Assembly: GCA_958510825.1 (NCBI GenBank)
Contig: OY294046.1
Span: 8,258,049 to 8,322,048, forward strand
Reading direction: 5' to 3'
From: Brachypterus glaber
Lineage: Eukaryota; Arthropoda; Insecta; Coleoptera; Kateretidae
Length of the DNA stretch: 64,000 nt
Below are positions 34,211 to 44,645 of this stretch, piece by piece; within the stretch, counting starts at the first letter, position 1, and each line of letters begins with the position of its first letter. The notes below the pieces were generated by a model. The model made no database searches. It had not been told where the DNA came from and worked only from the letters and a program-made list of their open reading frames with translations. The translations under genes were made by a program, and so were the position numbers.

Positions 34211-34751
34211 CCTAGGTTTTCTTACCTGTACTGTCTCTATTTATATGACTGACTTCTCCAGCTTATGTAGTTCTGTAACAAAAAGATTTAGTTTAAAAAA
34301 ATTACCTCAAAATAACCGAGATCAAAGTTAAATAACAGTTTAAATAAATAACTTAATAAGTTATTAATACGTTTTTGGACGTTAAATCAGCATCGGACTG
34401 GCGGCTGTAGGACATAACGAGTTCTCAGATGGGATTTTTTTTTGATAAAAATCGGGCTTAATATTGGTCGCATAACAAAAATTCGTTCTTATAGGTTTTT
34501 ATTTTTGTAAGTACTTTTTCGAAAAAGAGTAATATGAAACTAATCCGTATTTAATATAAGAGTTTAACAGCGGCCATATTTAAAAGTTCACAAAAAATGT
34601 ATGAGGTGGACTCCGTGAGCTATAGAAATCTATTATTTGCCGCAATTATACATGAGACTGATAGAATTCTATAGTGCATGGATCTGCCAGTAGTGTCATC
34701 TCGTAAAACAATTAATTTAAAAATAAACTTTTAAATATAGCCGCCGTTAAA
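34211..34751. other. AT-rich, nothing recognised
   Basis: No supported gene or repeat. Confidence 0.4.
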
Positions 34752-34895
34752 GGCTTAGTTTACACCATGGGTACTATATTTTAAGTCCAGGTACTTTTTA
34801 TCTACCTATCTCTGTTTACAAAATGCTATAAACAGAGATAGGTAGACAAAAAGTACCTGGACTTAAAATATAGAACCCATGGTGTAAACTAAGCC
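34752..34895. repeat. Near-perfect hairpin, stem about 62 bp
   Basis: GGCTTAGTTTACACCATGGG, TTTAAGTCCAGGTACTTTTT and CTACCTATCTCTGTTTA are mirrored by 34830-34895 with only a few mismatches. The loop is about 15 bases. Confidence 0.9.
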
Positions 34896-34919
34896 AAATT
34901 GCACATAATAGTGCACTTT

Positions 34920-35134
34920 GGGAACGTTTAAGTATTACGTAACGCAAATTGTACCAAAATTCATACCCCGGTTCTCTCGTTATGTAAGGCAGTAGAGATT
35001 TCATATTTTGGCTACCCTCCTAAAACACCCCCTATTTGGGGGGGGTAGCCAAAATATGAAATCTCTATAACGTATAATAACGCGAGTGTATAAATTTTGT
35101 TACAATTTGCATTACGTAATACTTGAACGTTCCT
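34920..35134. mobile_element. GGGAAC foldback MITE, complete
   Basis: The terminal repeats GGGAACGTTTAAGTATTACG and CGTAATACTTGAACGTTCC flank a palindromic core with GAGATTTCATATTTTGGCTA and its complement around ACACCCCCTATTTGGGGGGG. The flanking three bases are TTT on both sides if the last C has mutated. Confidence 0.85.
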
Positions 35135-35390
35135 TTTATAATAAATACTATATTCAAAAATATTTCAAAAAGTAACTGTTTTATTTATTCACTAGTCCAC
35201 AATTAAACCCCAAAAAAAAATAAAATTTAATAATAATGAAAATTCTAATCCAAAATAACACAGCCACACAAAAAAAAGGTCCGGATTTTTTTTTGGATAC
35301 CATTTTATTCCTATGTATTTTGAGGCACCTCATCCAATTAGTTTTGGAGATAACCTCAAAAAGCCTTATTTTCGAGTAAAACGAGCATAA

Positions 35391-35526
35391 GGGAACGTTC
35401 AAGTATTACGTACACTCCTAGGGGGGGGGTAATTTTGGAGTGTTACGCCCATGTTAATGGTATATGAAAATAGCGTTACAGTCCAAAATGATCAAAATTT
35501 GCGTTGCGTAATACTTGAACGTTCCC
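35391..35526. mobile_element. Small GGGAAC MITE, 136 bp
   Basis: GGGAACGTTCAAGTATTACG and GCGTAATACTTGAACGTTCCC are its ends, flanked by TAA on both sides (35388-35390 and 35527-35529), as in PIF/Harbinger-type insertion. The copy at 37155-37291 is its segmental duplicate. Confidence 0.87.
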
Positions 35527-36109
35527 TAACATTTTTTGAGTTTATCTCCAAAACTAATCGGATGAGTTGCTATTTTGACCTCAAATTCGGGTTCAGCTCC
35601 ATAAAATACACGGTAATACAGTGGTCTCCAAAAAAACACTTGACATTTTTTTTGTGTGGCTGTGTAATTAAAAATTGTTTAAAATCGTTTTAGAATTACT
35701 TACATTAACTCGCGGTTTAAAAATTATTCCTAAATACACTATAGTATTATAAAAAAAACACACAAAACATACACTAATACTGTTTAGATCAAAAAACAAA
35801 CAAAAACGATCCACTTTATTCGGCAGACAGTAATGAAATGACTAAAATATTTAGTTTACAATGGCACTTGTTAAAAAATTACATAACATTATCATATGAG
35901 TCAGGAATATCGTTGCCGATTTTATTATAATAAACTTTAGAGAGTTTTGTGCAATGATACCGCTCAAAATGGGGGCCACTTGGGCATGCTCAGCTGCAGC
36001 TTAATTTCGATATTTCAGCTGTCGTAAATTGCCCCTCCCCATTTAAAAATTTTCCGTTCCCCAAAATTACTCATAATTGCTCAAAGTTAAAAAATATTTA
36101 TCTAAATAA

Positions 36110-36366
36110 CACTGGTCTACAAAAAAGAAAAAAAAATCTTCACCAAAGACCAAAACCTATCATGCGTTAAGTATTTTTGAGTGCTGATGAATCCGAAAAA
36201 GTTTACTTTTTTAGGCACGTATAACCAATGTCTAATAAAAACCGGGATTTATTCGAAATCTACGCGGTAGAAAGTTTTTAAATTGAAAATTCTGTTTCAG
36301 CACACAAAAATACTTAAGGCATGATAGGTTTAATCCTTGGAGAAGATTTTTTTTTGTAGACCAGTG
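36110..36366. mobile_element. CACTGGTCTAC foldback, 257 bp
   Basis: CACTGGTCTACAAAAAA and GTAGACCAGTG are terminal. The inner arms CCTATCATGCGTTAAGTATTTTTG and its complement follow. TAA lies on both sides. Duplicated at 37875-38131 as part of the segmental repeat. Confidence 0.82.
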
Positions 36367-37154
36367 TAATCAAAATTACCGAGAAAATTACTTACACTCG
36401 CGGTTGAAAAATTATTTCTAAGTAGTCCGACAAGCCATATAATATATATATAATATTATAGTTAGTGTAAAAACACAAAACATACACTAATAACGTTCAG
36501 AACTAAAAACACAAGAAAAAACACGGAACGATCCACTACATTCGGCAGACTGTAATGAAATGAACAAGATTAAATTTAGAATGCATTTTGTTAAAAAATT
36601 ACATAACATTATCATATGAGTCAGAAATATCTTTGTTGATTTTATTATAATAAATTTTAGGAAGTTTTGTGCAGTGTTATCGCTCAAAATGGGGGCTCAC
36701 TTGGGCAGATTAATTTTGAGATTTCAGCTGTCGTTTTTTTTTTCGAGCGTTTTAAGTTCTTTATTGTTAGTGGCACCTCCCCAAAATGGGGGGGTAGCCA
36801 AAATATGAAATCTCTATAACGTATAATAACGCGAGAACCGGGGTATGAAGTGTATAAATTTTGTTACAATTTGCATTACGTAATACTTGAACGTTCCTTT
36901 TATAATAAATACTATATTCAAAAATATTTCAAAAAGTAACTGTTTTATTTATTCACTAGTCCACAATTAAACCCCAAAAAAAAATAAAATTTAATAATAA
37001 TGAAAATTCTAATCCAAAATAACACAGCCACACAAAAAAAAGGTCCGGATTTTTTTTTGGATACCATTTTATTCCTATGTATTTTGAGGCACCTCATCCA
37101 ATTAGTTTTGGAGATAACCTCAAAAAGCCTTATTTTCGAGTAAAACGAGCATAA

Positions 37155-37291
37155 GGGAACGTTCAAGTATTACGTACACTCCTGGGGGAGGGGGTAATTT
37201 TGGAGTGTTACGCCCATGTTAATGGTATATGAAAATAGCGTTACAGTCCAAAATGATCAAAATTTGCGTTACGTAATACTTGAACGTTCCC
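37155..37291. mobile_element. Small GGGAAC MITE, segmental duplicate
   Basis: Corresponds to 35391-35526 with one extra base and a few substitutions in the G-run. Confidence 0.87.
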
Positions 37292-37874
37292 TAACATTTT
37301 TTGAGTTTATCTCCAAAACTAATCGGATGAGTTGCTATTTTGACCTCAAATTCGGGTTCAGCTCCATAAAATACACGGTAATACAGTGGTCTCCAAAAAA
37401 ACACTTGACATTTTTTTTTGTGTGGCTGTGTAATTAAAAATTGTTCAAAATCGTTTTAGAATTACTTACATTAACTCGCGGTTTAAAAATTATTCCTAAA
37501 TACACTATAGTATTATAAAAAAACACACAAAACATACACTAATACTGTTTAGATCAAAAAACAAACAAAAACGATCCACTTTATTCGGCAGACAGTAATG
37601 AAATGACTAAAATATTTAGTTTACAATGGCACTTGTTAAAAAATTACACAACATTATCATATGAGTCAGGAATATCGTTGCCGATTTTATTATAATAAAC
37701 TTTAGAAAGTCTTGTGCAATGATACCGCTCAAAATGGGGGCCACTTGGGCATGCTCAGCTGCAGCTTAATTTCGATATTTCAGCTGTCGTAAATTGCCCC
37801 TCCCCATTTAAAAATTTTCCGTTCCCCAAAATTACTCATAATTGCTCAAAGTTAAAAAATATTTATCTAAATAA

Positions 37875-38131
37875 CACTGGTCTACAAAAAAGAAAAAAAA
37901 ATCTTCTCCAAAGACCAAAACCTATCATGCGTTAAGTATTTTTGAGTGCTGATGAATCCGAAAAAGTTTACTTTTTTAGGCGCGTATAACCAATGTCTAA
38001 TAAAAACCGGGATTTATTCGAAATCTACGCGGTAGAAAGTTTTTAAATTGAAAATTCTGTTTCAGCACACAAAAATACTTAAGGCATGATAGGTTTAATC
38101 CTTGGAGAAGATTTTTTTTTGTAGACCAGTG
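37875..38131. mobile_element. CACTGGTCTAC foldback, segmental duplicate
   Basis: Corresponds to 36110-36366. Confidence 0.82.
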
Positions 38132-38492
38132 TAATCAAAATTACCGAGAAAATTACTTACACTCGCGGTTGAAAAATTATTTCTAAGTAGTCCGACAAGC
38201 CATATAATATATATATAATATTATAGTTAGTGTAAAAACACAAAACATACACTAATAACGTTCAGAACTAAAAACACAAGAAAAAACACGGAACGATCCA
38301 CTACATTCGGCAGACTGTAATGAAATGAACAAGATTAAATTTAGAATGCCTTTTGTTAAAAAATTACATAACATTATCATATGAGTCAGAAATATCTTTG
38401 TTGATTTTATTATAATAAATTTTAGGAAGTTTTGTGCAGTGTTATCGCTCAAAATGGGGGCTCACTTGGGCAGATTAATTTTGAGATTTCAG

Positions 38493-39490
38493 CCCCCCAT
38501 TTACGAAATCACGAAAGATCCACCTCATTCGCCAGACTGTAATGAAGTGACTAAAAGATTTAATTTTATTAAAAAATTACATAACATTATCATAAATACG
38601 GTTGCCAAATCTATTTTTTTTTTTCGAGCGTTTTAAGTTCTTTATTGTTAGTGGCACCTCCCCAAAATGGGGACCCAACTTGGGCCGCCCGAGCATTTGG
38701 GGCCCACAAAGACTAAATTAAAGTGAATTAAATTTAAAAGTAGTTCAAATTATCTATTTTTTTATTTATAAGTCAATCCAATATAAGACAAAACAATTTT
38801 AAGTGTCCCACCTTTTTCCGAGAGAAGTGTATTATCAAGAAGAGTATAAACCTTATTTGTCAACAAGATTAGCTTCTAGAGGGGAACAAACAAACATACA
38901 CGGAAACATTTAATAGTAGCCATCAAACATTGGTTCGTTGGCCGCCCGTTGGAAAACCCACATTGAGCCTACATACTGCCCCAAAGACTTATACAGAACT
39001 TTTACCACTATAGCACCAAGCTAAATTTTCTCTTTATTTTATATAAAAGTCCATAATTAGTCCACCGAAAATAAAATTTAATAAAAATAAAAAATTTAAA
39101 CCAAAACAATGGAAATGGTTAATGGTTTTTGTTTAAAAATTGTACAAAATCGTGTAAAAGTTGCTCATATTTATATATTTATCTTAATAATCAAAATTAC
39201 TTACATATATTCGTGGTTGAAAAGCGATTCATAATAGTCCGATATAGTGTAAAAACAAAAAACGAACACTGTTTAGAACTAAAAACACAAAAAATCACGA
39301 AAGATCCACCTCATTCGGCAGACTGTAATGAAGTGACTAAAATATTTAATGTGAATGCCTTTAATTAAAAAATTACATAACATTATCATAAATACAGAAA
39401 TACGGTTGCCAAATCTATTTTTTTTTTTCGAGCGTTTTAAGTTCTTTATTATTAGTGGCACCTCCCCAAAATGGGGGCCCGCTTGGTATA
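38493..39490. repeat. Further diverged copies of the 300-bp module
   Basis: At 38500-38690 and 39190-39490 the words ATCACGAAAGATCCACCTCA, GCAGACTGTAATGAAGTGAC, AAAAATTACATAACATTATC and TTCGAGCGTTTTAAGTTC repeat in order. They match the modules at about 35690, 36385, 37455 and 38150. Between them (38695-39185) nothing else is recognised. Confidence 0.72.
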
Positions 39491-39492
39491 TA

Positions 39493-39715
39493 CCCCCCCC
39501 CCCATAGGCGTGGGCGCAATTTTGTTTGCAGGGCACCAAGTTTGGTAGAAACCGTCAGGCACACAGGGTTTTTTCTTGTTGGTATTTTTTTGGGCACCAA
39601 GTTTGGTAGAGCTTGGTAAAGCTTTTGTCTTAGGGTATTTTTTTGGGCTCCGTCATTTGGTATTTTTTGGGGGACATTTTTTTTTAGGCGCACAAAGCTT
39701 TATTTTATTTTTTGC
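39493..39715. repeat. C-run repeat, second copy
   Basis: An 11-C run, then ATAGGCGTGGGC and later GGCGCACAAAGCTTTATTTTA, as at 29496-29700, with a longer middle carrying two GGGCACCAAGTTTGGTAGA repeats. Confidence 0.65.
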
Positions 39716-39849
39716 CAAAAAACAGTAAAAATTTAATTCCTCAAAAAAATAAAAAATATATGGTTAAAAAGACAATTTAATAAGAAGGTAATATCTTAAG
39801 CCGTTCAAAATTTAAGGGGGATGATCTTTAGACCCGCACTGTATATTTG

Positions 39850-40005
39850 AAAATAAAAGCCGATTAGCTTTTATCGAGGGGTAAATTAAAAATTTGTACA
39901 ATTCTAAGGAATTACTATAGAAATTTCAAGTTATTGGTATAGGAATTCTGTCCTGTTTGTAGAATGAATTCCAGGGAGTTTTATCCCTCGGCTTTTATTT
40001 TTTAA
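39850..40005. repeat. Imperfect inverted repeat
   Basis: AAAATAAAAGCCGA and GAGGGGTAAA pair with TTTTATCCCTCGGCTTTTATTTT. The spacer is about 100 bp. Confidence 0.5.
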
Positions 40006-40325
40006 GCATATTTTTTAATAAAAATAATACTTTCTTTAATAAAAATAATAATAATAATAAGTGAATAATTTATTCAGTTGAGATCCAAGTTATACCTTTA
40101 CAAACATTTGGTATAAATATGGTACAAATAAAAACTTAATTACTAATAACTATTAATAATAAACATTATCACATGACTAAAATATTAATATAATAAAGAG
40201 AAATTACGGATGTAAGACTTTTACGCAAGCAATTAGCATGTAGTGACCCAGTAAAAAAAATATTGCAACATCATTGAAAAACATTGGAAATATTTTAATT
40301 TCATATTTTCCAGAAATACAATTTA
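40006..40325. other. AT-rich, nothing recognised
   Basis: No supported feature. Confidence 0.4.
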
Positions 40326-40472
40326 GGGTTCGTTTAAGTATTACGTAACGCACCGGGGGGAGGCTGCACCAGCGTCACGTCAATGTTAATAATATAGGAA
40401 AATATAGAAAAGGTGCGTGCGTGGGTCAAAACATTGCAAAAAAGTGCGTTGCGTAATACTGGAACTGACCCT
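40326..40472. mobile_element. Diverged GGGAAC-family MITE
   Basis: GGGTTCGTTTAAGTATTACG at the left and GCGTAATACTGGAACTGACCC at the right, with GTCACGTCAATGTTAATAATA inside matching the 35391 copy's TTACGCCCATGTTAATGGTAT. Confidence 0.72.
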
Positions 40473-40631
40473 TATCAAAGAAACCCGAAAGTGGAAAATC
40501 ATTGGAAAACATATTTGATTTTTTCACAGCTGCAATTGCAACATTAAGATTTTTTGAATTAAAAAGAATAATTTAACTTTTTCAAAAAAAAAATAAATTT
40601 AACTTAAAAAATCGAAATTAGGTACCCAACC

Positions 40632-40722
40632 ACAAGCTCGCATAACCATAAACATAACGGTATAGCCTAGGCCAATCACGGCATCGTTGTATGCTATGTG
40701 TTATGGTTATGCGAGCCTCTAG
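40632..40722. repeat. 91-bp hairpin
   Basis: CAAGCTCGCATAACCATAAAC pairs with GTTATGGTTATGCGAGCCT. The tip includes GCCTAGGC. Confidence 0.72.
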
Positions 40723-41160
40723 ATAGTGCTTAAAACGTTTTAAGTTTAAATTTCAACTTTCAGTTGTAGTTTTGGGTAGAAATATTATTTTTTGCTATAA
40801 CTTCTTTAAGGAAGGAAATTGTACGTATTTTTTAGCACGGCCCCACAAGTTTCACTTCTCCGCACGTGACTGCAGTCGACTGAGCGACGCGAAGCGGAGT
40901 TTAGTCAAGCAATCAAGTACAAAAAAAAAATACTTTTCGCAAGTGTTAGACTAAATATTTTCTAAAAGCGTGCGAAAACAGGTATACAATAATAAAATAT
41001 TTAAAAATGTACAGAAAAATTATACATTCATTTGCGTGTGGAAAGTTGCACTTGTTCGAAAGCATTTACTTCCACACGCATTTGTGTGCGGAAAAGCATA
41101 ACTTTCTAAACTGCGGAAAATTACAAGTTTTCAATCGCAAATGCGTGCGGAAATACTATT
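40723..41160. repeat. Region with repeated TGCGTG(T/C)GGAAA words
   Basis: A GC-tipped hairpin (GACTGAGCGACGCGAAGCGGAGT area, near 40890) is followed at 41033-41160 by four TGCGTGYGGAAA words, one inverted. The short frames here are not supported as genes. Confidence 0.5.
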
Positions 41161-41329
41161 TTTCTACGACTGCTTTAGAATGTAAGCAAATACACACACT
41201 TTTCAAACACAGAATGAATCCATTCTAGCTCCAGATACGGTATGAATATTCCGTATCAAGTGTTAGAATGAGCACATGTAGTGCCATCTCTTGATTATAA
41301 AAGTAAAGAAACCTGTAGCAAAATTAGCA

Positions 41330-41404
<75 letters not shown>

Positions 41405-41929
41405 CCATGAAATATTGAATAATTTAATGCAATTTAAAGTTTTTGCGTTAAAATTACATAAAGTTTATTAGTTTTTCTTAATATTTGACCAGTTTTTTAT
41501 CAAGTTAGTTCAAAAAATTAAAACTGCTCCATTTATTTTTAAATATTTAAACCTAATATATGTCACAACAATCTGACAACCTTCAATTTTTGCATAATAA
41601 TTTGTAAATATGTGCTAAAATTAAATAAAAATCTTTTTTAACTACTGATTTGATAAAATTCTTAAATAACATTAATTGCTTTATTTAAAAATATGTGTTT
41701 TGTTGCATTTACAATGTCGCGTCACAAAAACATTGTTTTTAACCTTGTCCGCAGTTTAAAGCCTTACAGTGTTTCATATTTGCAGTCAAAGAAAAAGTAT
41801 AGTCTACAACCCATATGGAAGTCATTCCGCGCTCGCGGGACCGCCTGCCGGCTCGTATGACAAACTTTTCGCTCGCGCGGAATATTGTCTATTCCATACT
41901 AGTTATAGAATATACTAATTTCCGCGCGC
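41161..41929. repeat. Left arm of inverted repeat around the terminal exon
   Basis: It begins CTACGACTGCTTTAGAATGT and ends near TCCGCGCGC. It is the reverse complement of 43059-43772 over its whole length except for an (AT)n expansion. The sequence TCATACGAGCCGG and a GCGCGGAAT hairpin are shared. It starts about 75 bp past the stop codon of the minus-strand exon, so it probably lies in the 3' untranslated region or just beyond. Confidence 0.9.
41332..41402. repeat. (AT)n microsatellite, about 71 bp
   Basis: Uninterrupted AT dinucleotides. The matching place in the other arm (near 43590) has only a few A/T bases. Confidence 0.95.
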
Positions 41930-42004
41930 TTGTAGAAAAAATATTTAAGTTCTTATTTTTAGTGTTTTAACAAGGTTTCAATATTGTTTTACTGGGGTTT
42001 TAAA

Positions 42005-42880
42005 TTAGGAATAGCTTTGACTATGTTCTAAAGCGAGTCCTGTTAGTTTACTCCCCTCCACCCAGTTTTTAAGCCTGCCTCTCAATTCCTCTAGGCTTTT
42101 TGACTTGGCTTTATTAATTCGCTTATATTTAACGTCTTTTAGTTTTGTAACCGATCTGTGATTGGACATCACTCTGTTATACGTTTTCACTTGATTCGTA
42201 GACTTGGATAATCCATTTTCATCTGATTCCGTCGTTAAAACTGATTGTTTGTTCGCATGGTCGGACTTTTGGGAAGCACATACGTTTTCTTCTAACGTTC
42301 GTTCTTTTTTAAGGCTCGGTTTCTCGATGGAGGTTTCAATATTTGAAGTGTTTTTACCTCCTCTGGTCGCAAAAGCATCACGTTTTTTATTAGCCTCACT
42401 GCTGTTTTCATTCTCATTGTCGCCGTCATCTTCAACGCTGTACACAGTCTCCAAAATCTCCGGTCTTCTCAGAAATACACTGTTTCTTCTGGCCGTGTAT
42501 TTTAAATGCGGGTCTATAGCGTCGCTTATCGATCTCATCACAGTTATTCCATCAGAGTTTCTAAACTTAGATATATGGTACAAATTATCGGAATCTATGT
42601 CTTCCATAACCACCGCACTGTCTGAATCGTTCAGGGAATCTAGATCCGGATTCAGGTCTGCGAGTTCGGATTGGGGAATTTCCAACCCGTTGTCTATTAG
42701 CTTGTTGGTTAGCATTTCTATGATTCTTTGCTGTCTGTTGATTATATTTTCGCGTATATTTAACATTGTTGATATGTCTTTTTGTTTCTTTATCAGTCGA
42801 GATTCGAAGAGCAGCAGTTTGGAGCTGAGTGCCTTCAGCTGGTCGCACTTTTCACGTTGTATACGGGATATTAACACCTC
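42005..42880 (-). CDS. Terminal exon of a coiled-coil protein gene
   Basis: This is the last coding exon, 291 codons plus TAA. The 5' border is a good acceptor, TTTTTCTTTGTTTCAG, immediately before GAG GTG, giving phase 0, which matches the donor of the preceding exon. Residues 1-65 are strongly heptad-like (EVLISRIQREKCDQL, then LLLFESRLIKKQKDIS and RQQRIIEMLTNKL) and should form a coiled coil. Residues 70-105 are acidic and rich in D, S and L. The rest is polar and low in complexity with basic patches (KLKDVKYKRINKAKSK), ending in HSQSYS. Codon use is balanced and unlike the AT-rich flanks. I do not recognise the family. No enzyme motif, signal peptide or membrane segment is visible, so a cytoplasmic scaffold or cytoskeletal role is only a guess. 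The 226-codon frame on the opposite strand is a shadow. Confidence 0.85.
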   Translation of the reverse strand, partial: EVLISRIQREKCDQLKALSSKLLLFESRLIKKQKDISTMLNIRENIINRQQRIIEMLTNKLIDNGLEIPQSELADLNPDLDSLNDSDSAVVMEDIDSDNLYHISKFRNSDGITVMRSISDAIDPHLKYTARRNSVFLRRPEILETVYSVEDDGDNENENSSEANKKRDAFATRGGKNTSNIETSIEKPSLKKERTLEENVCASQKSDHANKQSVLTTESDENGLSKSTNQVKTYNRVMSNHRSVTKLKDVKYKRINKAKSKSLEELRGRLKNWVEGSKLTGLALEHSQSYS

Positions 42881-42946
42881 CTGAAACAAAGAAAAAGACA
42901 GAAATAAGATACACGGTGTTTAGAGTAAAAAAAAAATCGCGACTAA

Positions 42947-43000
42947 AGTTCGCAAAATTTTAGTTCACAAGATTTTAGTTCGCAAAATTTTAGTTCGCAA
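42947..43000. repeat. 15-bp tandem repeat, about 3.6 copies
   Basis: AGTTCGCAAAATTTT repeats at 42947, 42962, 42977 and 42992, with two substitutions in the second unit. It lies in the last intron of the minus-strand gene, just upstream of the acceptor. Confidence 0.88.
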
Positions 43001-43058
43001 CAGAACCGTAACTAGGGCGTGGCAAAGGTGGAATTTGCCACGGGCGCAACACTTAAGA

Positions 43059-43772
43059 CGCGCGCCAGAATAGTATATTCTATAACTAGTATGGAATAGA
43101 CAATATTCCGCGCGAACGGAAAGTTTGTCATACGAGCCGGTAGGCGAGTATGACGGTCCCGCGAGCTCGGAATGAGTATTCCATATGTGTTGTAGACCAT
43201 ACTTTTTCTTCGATTACAAATATGAAACACTGTTAGGCTTTAAACTGCGGACAAGGTTAAAAACAATGTTTTTTATGACTCGACATTGTAAATGCAACAA
43301 ACACATATTTTTAAATAAAGCAAATAATGTTATTTAATAATTTTATCAAATCAGTACTTAAAAAAGATTTTTATTTAATTTTAGCACATATTTACAAATT
43401 ATAATGCAAAAATTGAGGGTTATGTCAGATTGTTGTGACAGATATCAGGTTTAAATATTTAAAAATAGATGGAGCAGTTTTAATTTTGTGAACTAAATTG
43501 ATAAAAACTGGTCAAATATTAAGAAAAACTAATAAACTTTTAACAAAACTTTAAATTGCAATTAATTATTCAATATTTCATTGTAAAATAAATATAATTC
43601 TTGCTAATTTTGCTACAGTTTTCTTTACTTTTATAAACAAGAGATGGCACTACATGTGCTCATTCTAACACTTGATACGGAATATTCATACCGTATCTAG
43701 AGCTAGAATAGATTCATTCTGTGTTTGAAAAGTGTGTGTATTTGCTTACATTCTAAAGCAGTCGTAGAAAAA
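43059..43772. repeat. Right arm of inverted repeat, in the last intron
   Basis: Reverse complement of 41161-41929. It ends 13 bp from the 3' end of the penultimate exon and so fills most of the 905-bp intron. The frame at 43012-43230 is a shadow of the repeat. Confidence 0.9.
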
Positions 43773-43785
43773 TCATGTTCTGTAC

Positions 43786-43981
43786 CTGAATTTTATACGC
43801 TCTTCTCCATGCCAATATTTGTTGAGCTTGATTTTTGGTTTTTTGCCGAAAATCCCTGATTGTCCTGTTCGCCTCGTCGCCACTTTCCGTACTGTTTATA
43901 CTAGGAATATCTCCGCTGTCGCTTGCCGTTGGAATTTTCTCCATATCCAGGATGACTGTCGCGGAACTCAAACTCCCTGAT
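43786..43981 (-). CDS. Penultimate exon of the coiled-coil protein gene
   Basis: A 196-nt exon. The acceptor TGTTTTGTTTGTTCCAG precedes A TCA GGG, so two bases of the first codon come from an upstream exon not seen here. The donor is CAG|GTACAG after ...AYKIQ, leaving phase 0. It encodes 65 residues, an S/T/D-rich stretch (DMEKIPTASDSGDIPS) and then the start of the coiled coil (IRDFRQKTKNQAQQILAW). Joined to the next exon it gives one continuous heptad pattern across the splice. No other exon of the gene is recognisable between 44 kb and the window end. Confidence 0.8.
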
Positions 43982-44078
43982 CTGGAACAAACAAAACACA
44001 TTACTTTCTTCTAAACTTTAGATAAAAAAACTATTAAAAAAAAGATAGAAAAAGATTTTTTTACAAAAACAATATATA

Positions 44079-44405
44079 CCCTGGTAGAAAAAGTACACAA
44101 ATCTAACTTAACATAACCTTAGATTAGTGACATTTTTATGTTTAGTCTCAAACGTTATACAAAAACGTTATAAAATATATAAATTCAACCTTAAAAACTA
44201 ACAAGTAGAAATTTCCTAGTTGGCCACGCCCCCTCCGAAAACAATCGTATTTCTAACTTAAAAATCTAACGTTAGATTAACGTTTGTAACTAACGTTAGA
44301 TTCTAACGTTAAAAAGCTGGACATTTGTACATATTTTATAACGCACTTTTATACAGTTTTCTAACATTACAAAAACGTTATTCTAACGTTAAATGTATAC
44401 CAGGG
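44079..44405. mobile_element. CCCTGGTAGAAA foldback, short copy 3
   Basis: Ends CCCTGGTAGAAA and ATACCAGGG, with TA on the left and AT on the right. It retains AACGTTAGA clusters and the GGCCACGCCCCCTCCG block but has lost most of the interior. It lies upstream of the minus-strand exons, probably in an intron. Confidence 0.8.
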
Positions 44406-44459
44406 ATATTATGTAATTTTTTTCGCGATTTATTCACAGAACATAATCTTGGTAATATG

Positions 44460-44645
44460 TGATTTTTACAGAATATGTTCTGTGAAATTTTATTTTACAC
44501 AAATTTTTACAGAATATTTTAATTTCACATAAATTTTTAGAGAATATGTTATGTAAAATTTTATTTCACGTAAATTTTTACAGAATATGTTCCGTAAAAT
44601 TTTATTTCACATAACTTATTATAAAATTATACAGAATATGTTCTG
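44460..44645. repeat. Tandem repeat, period about 41 bp
   Basis: Units of the form ATTTTTACAGAATATGTTCTG followed by TAAAATTTTATTTCACATAA occur about four times, with one internal deletion in the second unit. Confidence 0.82.

Larger units (their letters stand above)
35041..36728. repeat. Tandem segmental duplication, copy A
   Basis: The block recurs at 36795-38492 with an offset of 1749 at the start and 1764-1765 thereafter. The shift comes from a 15-bp indel after GCGAG (present in copy B at 36836-36850). The unit contains the right half of a GGGAAC MITE, a complete 136-bp GGGAAC MITE, two copies of a 300-bp module ending GCTCAAAATGGGGGC, and a CACTGG foldback. No gene is included. Confidence 0.92.
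36795..38492. repeat. Tandem segmental duplication, copy B
   Basis: Nearly identical to 35041-36728. The spacer between the copies (36729-36794, TTTTTCGAGCGTTTTAAGTTC...) reappears at 38613-38668 and 39420-39475, so the same short sequence marks each junction. This suggests it took part in the exchange. Confidence 0.92.

Noticed and set aside
35181..37437. Repeated 73-residue proteins at 35181, 35451, 36945 and 37216.
   Set aside because: They come from the tandem segmental duplication of MITE-containing DNA.
39279..39693. Minus-strand frames of 86 and 92 residues.
   Set aside because: They read across C-runs and the module repeat, with biased low-complexity translation.
42204..42884. A 226-codon frame on the plus strand.
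   Set aside because: Exactly antisense to the better-supported minus-strand exon, which has matching splice borders and coiled-coil heptads.
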